This document shows, in pieces, positions 1 through 5,123 of a stretch of 5,202 bases of DNA (its first letter is position 1; each line of letters begins with the position of its first letter). Made by a program: the position numbers and the translations under genes. Source of the stretch: Anaerolineae bacterium (GTDB lineage Bacteria > Chloroflexota > Anaerolineae > Aggregatilineales > Phototrophicaceae); assembly GCA_014379235.1 (NCBI GenBank), contig JACMMD010000194.1:1-5202 (forward strand), in the 5' to 3' direction. The notes beneath the pieces are model-generated. The model was not told where the DNA came from and did not search any database. It saw only the letters and a list, made by a program, of their open reading frames with translations.

Positions 1-72
1 GAGATCAATGAAGTTCTTGATGAAGCCTTAGCTGAGGTACGACGTGAGCGTAAAACTCAGAGTCGTAATTGA
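1..72 (+). CDS. C-terminal tail of a probable antitoxin (partial, 5' end outside window)
   Basis: The first reading frame is open from base 1 and ends at TGA 70-72, giving a 23-residue tail (EINEVLDEALAEVRRERK...) that is charged and looks helical. It overlaps the following PIN-toxin gene by 29 bases in another frame. Overlap or close packing of a small upstream gene with a PIN toxin is the usual layout of type II toxin-antitoxin modules, with the antitoxin first. From this I infer an antitoxin that would bind and neutralise the toxin and repress the shared promoter. The DNA-binding N-terminus lies outside the window, so the antitoxin fold (ribbon-helix-helix, AbrB-like or other) cannot be told. 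The frame itself is seen in the sequence; the function rests on position alone. Confidence 0.5.
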   Translation, partial: EINEVLDEALAEVRRERKTQSRN

Positions 73-481
73 TACTCAAGTTTTACTAAGGGCGCTTATC
101 AACAGGCATTCGCTACCTGCGCGAATTCTCTATGATATGGAGAGTGGGTATACACTGCTGGTGTCTGAGGGAACGCTAGCAGAAATTGAAGATGTGATTA
201 CTCGTCCCAAAGTTCGTAACAAATTTCAACTGACGGATGAGGCCATTCAGCAATTAGTTCACCGCTTAGAACGAGGTGAACGAATTGTCGTGGAAGAAGT
301 ACCTGCCGTCGCCCGCGACCCAAAGGATGATATTTTCCTCGCTTGCGCTGTGGTTGGCAAGGCACAATATATTGTGTCGGAAGATCAGGATTTGCTAGTC
401 CTTAACCCCTATAAAGATATTCACATTGTGAACGTATCAGATTTTCTGCAAGTATTGGAAGAGCCGCCTGAAGTTAGCTAA
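44..481 (+). CDS. PIN-domain toxin of a putative toxin-antitoxin pair
   Basis: This 145-residue protein fits the family of putative toxin-antitoxin toxins with a PIN domain (TIGR00305/COG1569 type), which act as Mg2+-dependent ribonucleases in the cytoplasm. Visible hallmarks, in order, are VIDTQV with the first acidic residue D10, the helix TLAEIEDVITRPK with E47, RDPKDDIFLACA with D92 and D95/D96, and VSEDQDLLVL with D114 and D116. The usual Asn after the first catalytic Asp (DTNV) is Gln here. Length is normal for the family and the acidic set is intact, so the nuclease is probably active. The GTG start at 44 is well fixed: an in-frame TAG lies at 29-31, and a GAGG ribosome site at 34-37 is six bases upstream. 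It overlaps the end of the probable antitoxin gene, implying coupled translation. The gene is AT-richer than the operon downstream, consistent with horizontal acquisition. Target RNA unknown. Confidence 0.85.
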   Translation: MSVKLRVVIDTQVLLRALINRHSLPARILYDMESGYTLLVSEGTLAEIEDVITRPKVRNKFQLTDEAIQQLVHRLERGERIVVEEVPAVARDPKDDIFLACAVVGKAQYIVSEDQDLLVLNPYKDIHIVNVSDFLQVLEEPPEVS

Positions 482-482
482 C
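473..482. other. 10-bp perfect palindrome over the toxin stop codon
   Basis: GTTAGCTAAC is self-complementary with no spacer and includes the TAA stop (479-481) of the toxin gene. With no loop it cannot form an RNA hairpin of this exact form, so it could at most be a DNA-level protein site. A chance match of this length is quite possible. Confidence 0.2.
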
Positions 483-487
483 CACGT

Positions 488-515
488 TTGTTATTGCTCC
501 CCTTTTTGGTACACT
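488..515 (+). promoter_or_regulatory. Weak sigma-70-like promoter candidate for the pdh operon
   Basis: TTGTTA (488-493) and TACACT (510-515) are spaced by 16 bases. Each matches four of six consensus positions. It is the best candidate I found by eye in the 131 bases between the toxin and the E1 alpha gene, and would give a leader of roughly 90 bases. Chloroflexota promoters are poorly defined, so this is tentative. The operon could also be read through from the toxin gene, since no convincing terminator separates them. Confidence 0.22.
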
Positions 516-537
516 TAGGCGCATTGTCGAAAACCCT

Positions 538-557
538 ATATTCCTTGCGGCAAATAT
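538..557. promoter_or_regulatory. Interrupted dyad upstream of the pdh operon, possible operator
   Basis: The core TTGC-G-GCAA (545-553) is flanked by ATAT on both sides (538-541 and 554-557), with three extra bases on the left arm. A one-base centre makes an RNA hairpin unlikely and a protein-binding dyad more likely. It lies 56-75 bases before the E1 alpha start and downstream of the candidate promoter. No specific regulator can be named. Confidence 0.2.
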
Positions 558-600
558 CGGGCTGAATCATCTATCAGCAATTTGTCCGTTGGGGTTTCTT

Positions 601-606
601 GAGGAG
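601..606 (+). promoter_or_regulatory. Ribosome binding site deciding the E1 alpha start
   Basis: GAGGAG sits six bases before the GTG at 613. An in-frame TAA at 607-609 rules out any upstream start. An ATG at 611 overlaps the GTG but opens a frame that stops after four codons, so GTG 613 is the functional start. Confidence 0.75.
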
Positions 607-612
607 TAAGAT

Positions 613-1587
613 GTGGCCAAATTGACGAAAGACACGCTGCTGGAATGGTATCGGCAGATGGTGTTAATCCGTCGCTTTGAAGAAAAATGCGACGAACTTT
701 ATAAAGAGAAAAAGATCACAGGCGTGTATCTGCATCTCTACAGTGGTCATGAAGCGACGGGCGTGGGCGCGGTGGCATCGCTCGGCAAGCAAGATCATGT
801 GATTACCGCTTACCGCGATCATGGTATCGCGCTGGCGCGTGGCGTTGACCCCAAGCCGCTCATGGCGGAAATGATGGGTAAGAAAACGGGCGTGAGCGGC
901 GGCAAAGGCGGCTCGATGCACCTTGCCTCACGCGAACATAACTTCTGGGGCGGCTATGCGATTGTCGCGGGGCATCTGCCGCTGGCGGCGGGCATCGCGC
1001 TGGAGTCTCGCTATAACGACAAAGACGCGGTGGTGCTGTGCTTCTTGGGCGATGGCGCATCCAACAACGGCTATTTCCATGAGTCGCTGAATCTCAGCGC
1101 CGTTTGGGATTTGCCCGTTGTATGGCTGGTCGAGAACAACCTGTATGGCATGGGTACACCTGTCGAGGCGGCCAGCGGCCAGCCGGAAATGAGTAAACGT
1201 GCGATTGCTTACGGCATGCAAGAACGCCCGCGTGTCGATGGTCAGGATGTCGTGGCTGTATACGACGCGGTGTGTGACGCTGTTGAATATGCGCGCAAGA
1301 GCGGCCCTGTACTGTTGGAAGTGATGACCTTCCGCTATCTGGGGCACGGCGTTTCGGACAAAGCCTATGCCGAGCGTAAGGAAGAACTGCAACAGTGGCA
1401 GAACCGCGACCCGATCACCGTTCTTCACAACCGCCTGACCGAGCAGTTTAAGAACATCGAGCCGCAGTTGACCAAGATCGAACAGGAAGCGGATGAGGCT
1501 GTCGCTGAGGCCGTCAAGTTCGCGGAAGAAAGCCCTGCGCCGGGTTACGAAGACCTCATCAGCAACATATACGTGGAGGCGCAGTAA
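613..1587 (+). CDS. pdhA: Pyruvate dehydrogenase E1 component, alpha subunit
   Basis: This 324-residue thiamine-diphosphate (ThDP) enzyme subunit pairs with E1 beta (alpha2-beta2) to decarboxylate pyruvate and transfer the acetyl group to the E2 lipoyl arm, in the cytoplasm. Visible motifs are YRDH (67-70), GGKGGSMH (96-103), and the ThDP-Mg motif running from GDGASNNG (146-153) to ENNLYGMGT (174-182). The active-site phosphorylation-loop region is RYLGHGVSDKAY (241-252), with His245 conserved. Length is normal for bacterial E1 alpha. The start is GTG, fixed by an in-frame stop at 607-609 and by GAGGAG at 601-606. The gene heads a three-gene operon, with one base separating it from E1 beta. 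One oddity: the residue after His245, a serine (phosphorylation site 1) in mammalian E1 alpha, is Gly246. Acetoin or branched-chain 2-oxoacid dehydrogenase are alternatives, but the overall sequence style and adjacent E2 favour pyruvate. Confidence 0.9.
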   Translation: MAKLTKDTLLEWYRQMVLIRRFEEKCDELYKEKKITGVYLHLYSGHEATGVGAVASLGKQDHVITAYRDHGIALARGVDPKPLMAEMMGKKTGVSGGKGGSMHLASREHNFWGGYAIVAGHLPLAAGIALESRYNDKDAVVLCFLGDGASNNGYFHESLNLSAVWDLPVVWLVENNLYGMGTPVEAASGQPEMSKRAIAYGMQERPRVDGQDVVAVYDAVCDAVEYARKSGPVLLEVMTFRYLGHGVSDKAYAERKEELQQWQNRDPITVLHNRLTEQFKNIEPQLTKIEQEADEAVAEAVKFAEESPAPGYEDLISNIYVEAQ

Positions 1588-1588
1588 T

Positions 1589-2569
1589 ATGGCTGAAAAA
1601 AATCTACCCATGCGCGAGGCGCTGCGAAGCGCTCTGCGCGAGGAGATGCTGCGCGATGAACGGGTCTTCGTCATGGGCGAAGAAGTCGGCGCGTGGCAGG
1701 GGACGCATCGTGTCACCAACGGCTTTTTAGAGGAGTTCGGCCCGAAACGTGTACGCGATACCCCGATCAGCGAAATGGCTATCGCGGGCGCGGCGGTTGG
1801 TGCGGCTATGGCCGGCCTGCGGCCCGTCGCGGAGATTATGACGATCAACTTCGCCTTCTTGTCGCTGGATGCGATTGTCAACCACGCGGCCAAGATTCAC
1901 TACATGTTCAACGGACAGTTCAAAGTGCCGCTGGTCATTCGCGCCGCGTCCGGTTGGGGCAATCAGGCGACGGCCACACACTCGCATACACCGGAGCCGA
2001 TCTTCGCGCATTTTCCGGGCTTATATGTAGGAACCCCGTCAACACCGCGAGATGCCAAGGGTATGTTGAAGGCCGCCATCCGTGACGAAAATCCGGTGCT
2101 GTTCACCGAAAGTATCGCGCTGTACTCCAAGCCCGGCCCCGTCCCTGATGACGAGGATTTCATCATCCCCATCGGCAAGGCGGACATCAAGCGCGAGGGC
2201 CGTCACGTCACCATCGTGACCTATGCACGGGGCGTCGAGTGGTCGCTGAGAGCGGCGGACGAACTGTCCAAAGAGGGTATTGAGTGCGAAGTGATCGACC
2301 TGCGCTGGCTGCGTCCGTTGGATATGGAGCCAGTGTTTGAGAGCTTTAGAAAGACCAATCGCGCTGTCATCGTCGAAGAATCGCTGCCCATGTACAGTTT
2401 CGGCAGCGAAATTGCGGCGCAGATTCAAGAGAAGTGCTTCGATTATATGGATGCGCCGATCAAACGTGTGAGTGCGATGGATGTGCCGCTGCCTTACGCG
2501 CATGACATCGAATTGATGGCGCTGCCGGATGCAAAGAAGGTTATGCAAGCGGTGAGGGAGGTCTTATAA
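1589..2569 (+). CDS. pdhB: Pyruvate dehydrogenase E1 component, beta subunit
   Basis: A 326-residue transketolase-like subunit that completes the ThDP site of E1. Seen in order: GEEVGAWQGT (30-39); DTPISEMAIAG (57-67), in which Glu62 is the family glutamate that activates the ThDP aminopyrimidine; a TATHSHTPEP stretch (128-137) with the active-site His region; GLYVGTPSTPRDAKGML (144-160); ENPVLFTES (167-175); and the C-terminal transketolase domain with DLRWLRPLD (237-245), VEES (262-265) and PYAHDIELMALPDA (302-315). Length is standard. The same frame is open upstream to an ATG at 1493, but those 32 extra residues lie inside the E1 alpha gene and are unlike the family. The ATG at 1589, nine bases after GGAGG (1575-1579), is therefore chosen. 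It follows the E1 alpha stop by one base, pointing to translational coupling that would keep the subunits equimolar. The usual HSQ is HSH here, a minor variation. Confidence 0.92.
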   Translation: MAEKNLPMREALRSALREEMLRDERVFVMGEEVGAWQGTHRVTNGFLEEFGPKRVRDTPISEMAIAGAAVGAAMAGLRPVAEIMTINFAFLSLDAIVNHAAKIHYMFNGQFKVPLVIRAASGWGNQATATHSHTPEPIFAHFPGLYVGTPSTPRDAKGMLKAAIRDENPVLFTESIALYSKPGPVPDDEDFIIPIGKADIKREGRHVTIVTYARGVEWSLRAADELSKEGIECEVIDLRWLRPLDMEPVFESFRKTNRAVIVEESLPMYSFGSEIAAQIQEKCFDYMDAPIKRVSAMDVPLPYAHDIELMALPDAKKVMQAVREVL

Positions 2570-2570
2570 C

Positions 2571-3842
2571 ATGGCCCAACCGATAACGGTTTCGATGGAA
2601 GGTACGCTGTTGAACTGGCTGAAAAACGTCGGTGAAGCGGTCAAAAGCGGCGATGTGATTGCCGAAGTCGAGGCGGATAAGGCCACCGTCGAGATTGAAG
2701 CGTCGTCGGATGGCGTGATTGTCGAGCAGTCGGCCAAACCCGGCGACGAACTCAAAGAGGGCGCGGTCATCGGCTCGATAGGCGCTCAGGGCGAAAGCGC
2801 TGCTGCACCTGCCGCTCCTGCCCCTACATCCAACGGCGCGGCTAAGAAAGCTGATGTGCCCCAAGCAGAGGCCGCAGCGCCCGCCGCTCAAGCTGAATCG
2901 TCAGCGCAAGAAGCCGACGAAGACGGCAGTCTGCCCAACGGCGTAAAAGCAACCCCTGTTGCGCGCAATCTGGCGGAAGAAAAAGGCGTCGATCTGTCCC
3001 GCGTGAAGGGAACAGGCCCCGGTGGCCGCATCGTCAAATCCGATGTCGAGAACTTCAAGCCGGAAGATATGCCCGCCGCGCCGATCAAAGCCGCATCTGC
3101 TGGGGGCGGTATTCCTGTCGCAACCTTCGGAGCGTTCCCCGAAGGGCCGGATGTCGAGGCTGTCGAACTCACCAAGCTGCGGGCGCGCATCGCCACCCGC
3201 ATGACCGAGAGCAAGCAGCAGATTCCGCACTTCTATGTGACAACCGAAATCGACGTTGAAAAGCTGCTGGCCCTGCGCCAACAGTTAAACGCCACCGTTG
3301 GCGAGGACGGCGTGAAAGTCACTATCAATGACTTAGTGGTGAAGGCCGCCGCGTTGACTCTGCGCCAGTTCCCGAACCTGAACTCACATTTCTACGGCGA
3401 CAAGATCGCTCATCACAAACGCATCAACATCGGCATCGCGGTTTCGCTGCCCAACGGCGGACTGATGAACGTCGTGGCTCACGACGCGGACAAAACCGCG
3501 CTCGGTACGCTGGCGGCCACCAACAAAGCCAAGATCGCCCGCGCCCGTGAAGGCAAGGTCAAGCCCGACGATATTCAGGGCAGCACCTTCACGGTGAGCA
3601 ATCTCGGCACGTTTGACGTTGACCACTTCATCGCCATCGTCAACCCGCCCGAAGCGGGTATTCTGGCGATTGGCTCGGCTAAGAAAGTGCCAGTTGTCAA
3701 AGACGATGGGACGCTCGGCGTGGGCAACCGCATGAAAGTGACCATCAGTGTCGATCACCGTGTCAGCGATGGCGCGGAAGGCGCGGCCTTTATGCAGGCG
3801 TTCAAGCAGTTGATCGAAGACCCGATGCGGCTGCTGCTGTAA
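2571..3842 (+). CDS. pdhC: Dihydrolipoyl acetyltransferase, E2 of pyruvate dehydrogenase
   Basis: This 423-residue E2 core enzyme transfers the acetyl group from its lipoyl arm to CoA and forms the scaffold of the complex. Domain order: one lipoyl domain (about 3-72) with the lipoylation site EADKATVE, Lys37; an Ala/Pro-rich flexible linker (about 75-118); a peripheral subunit-binding domain (about 125-160, KATPVARNLAEEKGVDL then GTGPGGRIVKSDV) that docks E1 or E3; a second linker (161-195); and the acyltransferase catalytic domain (about 196-423) ending in DHRVSDG with catalytic His396 and Asp400. The start is fixed: an in-frame TGA lies at 2553-2555 with no start codon before ATG 2571, and AGGGAGG (2555-2561) lies nine bases upstream. 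It begins one base after the E1 beta stop. The catalytic set is complete and there is one lipoyl domain only. Substrate is inferred from the E1 partners. No E3 gene follows. Confidence 0.92.
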   Translation: MAQPITVSMEGTLLNWLKNVGEAVKSGDVIAEVEADKATVEIEASSDGVIVEQSAKPGDELKEGAVIGSIGAQGESAAAPAAPAPTSNGAAKKADVPQAEAAAPAAQAESSAQEADEDGSLPNGVKATPVARNLAEEKGVDLSRVKGTGPGGRIVKSDVENFKPEDMPAAPIKAASAGGGIPVATFGAFPEGPDVEAVELTKLRARIATRMTESKQQIPHFYVTTEIDVEKLLALRQQLNATVGEDGVKVTINDLVVKAAALTLRQFPNLNSHFYGDKIAHHKRINIGIAVSLPNGGLMNVVAHDADKTALGTLAATNKAKIARAREGKVKPDDIQGSTFTVSNLGTFDVDHFIAIVNPPEAGILAIGSAKKVPVVKDDGTLGVGNRMKVTISVDHRVSDGAEGAAFMQAFKQLIEDPMRLLL

Positions 3843-3866
3843 AACATCAGGTTTTGATGATTGTCG

Positions 3867-3892
3867 TAGGGGCGCAGCGTGCTGCGCCCCTA
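3867..3892. terminator. Perfect 12-bp palindromic stem-loop between convergent genes
   Basis: TAGGGGCGCAGC (3867-3878) and GCTGCGCCCCTA (3881-3892) are exact inverse complements around two bases; in RNA the innermost pair would open to a four-base loop. It lies 25 bases after the E2 stop and seven bases beyond the stop of the convergent cupredoxin gene, the expected place for a shared bidirectional terminator. Neither side has a convincing T-run (ATTGATTCC follows on +). A second small hairpin, CATCA-5-TGATG (3845-3859), is followed by TTTT when read on the minus strand. The palindrome could instead, or also, be a copy of a dispersed intergenic repeat. Confidence 0.6.
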
Positions 3893-3899
3893 TTGATTC

Positions 3900-4907
3900 C
3901 TACATCTCAGCCATGACGACGACTGTCCCCATCATGCCGGGATGCAGCGTACAAACGTATACATACATGCCCGGTTCGGTGAACGTCAGCGTATACGATT
4001 GCCCCGGCGCGATGAACGAAGAATTGAAGCTGTCACCTTCTGCGATTTCGGTATTATCGGTGGGCAAGACGGCGGGGCCAAACGCGAAAATAGGCGGGCC
4101 AGCTTCTTGTTCCTGCACATCGAACACGTCAGCGGGGGTGTAGTTCGGCCATGTTACCGTATGCACTTCGATGCTGTCCGGCGGAACATTCCACGTCACA
4201 CTTTGTCCGGCTTCAATAACCACCACGCCGGGAAAGAAGGCTTGCACGGCGGCACGTTCAGCGCTTGCGCCAGCTTGCACTTCTACAGGCTCATCACTGC
4301 TGCCCATATCCATGCCCATATGATCGGCCATGGTCTCCTGCATCGCGCCCGCGCCCGCGTTGATCTGGCGGCTGAGTTCGACAGCCTGCGCGGTGGCGAC
4401 TTCTTGCGGAGTCGGGATTTCTACATCGTCCGGCACCACTTCGATGATGCCCACCATGCCGGGGTGAATGTCGCAATAATAGACATACGTGCCCGGTTCG
4501 GCGTCGATAATCAGCGCAAATACAGGCGGCATGGATGGGTCGAGAAACAGCCCGCTGCCCGCTTCGCCACCTGTATATGAGCCGCCATTTTCGACGCTCG
4601 GTAGGACGACCTCTTGATTAAACTGCGGCAGCGGCTGGCCATCGACAGTTGGCGCAATGATGAATTCTAGCGGAGCTTCGCCTAAACGCACGTTATGGAA
4701 ACCGCCGATTTGCCACACGACGGTATCACCGCGATGGACTTGCAGCGTGTTCGGTGAGAACGCCAGTGCTTCGATATTGGCTGGCCCGAAGCCGCCCGCG
4801 AGTACGGTGTAGGTCGTGCCCTCTTGAGCGCTCACTGCGCTGACACCGGCCAGCACCAGCAGCAAACCAAAAACAGCCAAAAGCCGCTTTACAGACAACA
4901 GTTTCAT
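3900..4907 (-). CDS. Secreted protein with two cupredoxin (type-1 copper) domains
   Basis: A 335-residue exported protein. Residues 1-27 form a classic signal peptide (K2, K7, R8; hydrophobic 9-23; cleavage after VSA, before Gln28). No lipobox cysteine and no C-terminal anchor are seen, so it is probably released or periplasm-like. Domain 1 (about 31-158) has the copper ligands His71 (FHNV), Cys145, His148 and Met151 in YYCDIHPGM. Domain 2 (about 215-332) has His249 (EVHTV), Cys319, His322 and Met325 in YVCTLHPGM. Both keep the short C-x2-H-x2-M loop known from amicyanin. The linker holds the Met/His cluster METMADHMGMDMG-like at 189-202, a possible extra copper site. The role is inferred as electron transfer or copper handling; no partner oxidase is nearby. 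It converges on the pdh operon. The start ATG has AAGGA eight bases upstream. It is not a multicopper oxidase, since no HxH motifs are present. Confidence 0.85.
   Translation of the reverse strand: MKLLSVKRLLAVFGLLLVLAGVSAVSAQEGTTYTVLAGGFGPANIEALAFSPNTLQVHRGDTVVWQIGGFHNVRLGEAPLEFIIAPTVDGQPLPQFNQEVVLPSVENGGSYTGGEAGSGLFLDPSMPPVFALIIDAEPGTYVYYCDIHPGMVGIIEVVPDDVEIPTPQEVATAQAVELSRQINAGAGAMQETMADHMGMDMGSSDEPVEVQAGASAERAAVQAFFPGVVVIEAGQSVTWNVPPDSIEVHTVTWPNYTPADVFDVQEQEAGPPIFAFGPAVLPTDNTEIAEGDSFNSSFIAPGQSYTLTFTEPGMYVYVCTLHPGMMGTVVVMAEM
3961..3979 (-). repeat. DNA-level internal repeat, copy in cupredoxin domain 2
   Basis: ACATACATGCCCGGTTCGG (+ strand) matches 18 of 19 bases at 4483-4501, exactly 522 bases (174 codons) away. 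It encodes the EPGMYV segment just before the copper-binding Cys of domain 2. The match at nucleotide level, including third positions, supports an internal gene duplication. Confidence 0.65.
4483..4501 (-). repeat. DNA-level internal repeat, copy in cupredoxin domain 1
   Basis: ACATACGTGCCCGGTTCGG (+ strand) is the partner of 3961-3979, differing at one base, which changes the encoded Met to Thr (EPGMYV against EPGTYV). The 174-codon spacing equals the spacing between the paired copper ligands Cys145/Cys319, His148/His322 and Met151/Met325. Confidence 0.65.
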
Positions 4908-4915
4908 TCTCCCTG

Positions 4916-4920
4916 TCCTT
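4916..4920 (-). promoter_or_regulatory. Ribosome binding site of the cupredoxin gene
   Basis: AAGGA read on the minus strand ends eight bases before the ATG at 4907. A GGGAG at 4909-4913 is closer to consensus in part but only one base from the start, too near to be used. The AAGGA spacing and the signal peptide beginning at this Met support the chosen start. Confidence 0.6.
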
Positions 4921-4930
4921 TGCTGTTGCG

Positions 4931-4959
4931 AAAATAATCATGAGGCAAGGTAAAACCAA
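4931..4959 (-). promoter_or_regulatory. Sigma-70-like promoter candidate for the cupredoxin gene
   Basis: On the minus strand TTGGTT (4954-4959) is followed after exactly 17 bases by TATTTT (4931-4936), about 23 bases before the start codon. The -10 matches four of six consensus positions, the -35 only three. The local AT-richness fits a promoter, but the short leader and weak -35 keep this tentative. Confidence 0.3.
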
Positions 4960-5056
4960 CATACAGAAGTGTACTTGCAAAACCTATTCATAAAACGAAA
5001 GATGACGCACTTTGGGTTTGTGTGGAACAAATGAGAAAGCAGCGGCGTCTATGAAA

Positions 5057-5104
5057 GAGCGCGTCAGCAATACAGCCGACATTGTGCTTCTGGCGCTCCG
5101 AGCG
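5057..5104 (+). promoter_or_regulatory. Possible structured leader before the right-edge gene
   Basis: GAGCGC (5057-5062) can pair with GCGCTC (5093-5098). Further inner pairing is possible: CAG 5065-5067 with CTG 5090-5092, or AGC/AAT with ATT/GCT. The same CGCT (5094-5097) can instead pair with AGCG (5101-5104) around a three-base loop, followed by TTTT (5105-5108). The two pairings exclude each other, as in attenuators, but the short hairpin is only four base pairs. No convincing + strand promoter was found in 4908-5050. Confidence 0.2.
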
Positions 5105-5123
5105 TTTTAGAGGAGACTTCATA

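Noticed and set aside
1493..1588. Extended N-terminus for E1 beta starting at ATG 1493
   Set aside because: The 32 added residues are encoded inside the E1 alpha gene in another frame and are Arg/Ser-rich and unlike the family; ATG 1589 has a good ribosome site and gives the normal length.
928..1893. Long minus-strand open frame (321 codons) across E1 alpha and E1 beta
   Set aside because: It lies wholly antisense to two clearly recognised genes, its translation shows no known motif or domain, and such open antisense frames are common in GC-rich coding DNA.
2039..2548. Minus-strand open frame (169 codons) inside E1 beta
   Set aside because: Entirely antisense to conserved E1 beta sequence, with no recognisable motif and a composition typical of complementary-strand translation.
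613..3842. Acetoin or branched-chain 2-oxoacid dehydrogenase instead of pyruvate dehydrogenase
   Set aside because: Not fully excluded, but the E1 alpha motifs, subunit lengths and the adjacent single-lipoyl E2 fit pyruvate dehydrogenase best, and no acetoin or branched-chain genes are nearby.
3942..4580. Plus-strand open frame (212 codons) antisense to the cupredoxin gene
   Set aside because: The His/Arg-rich translation has no recognisable domain, while the minus strand has a signal peptide and two intact copper sites. It is a shadow frame.
4726..4980. Minus-strand frame starting at 4980 and running into the cupredoxin start region
   Set aside because: It overlaps the signal-peptide coding region in another frame, has no ribosome site or known motif, and is better explained as chance.
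5017..5031. TTTGT-5-ACAAA inverted repeat in the divergent intergenic region
   Set aside because: Five-base AT-rich arms are expected by chance at this length, and nothing around them supports an operator.
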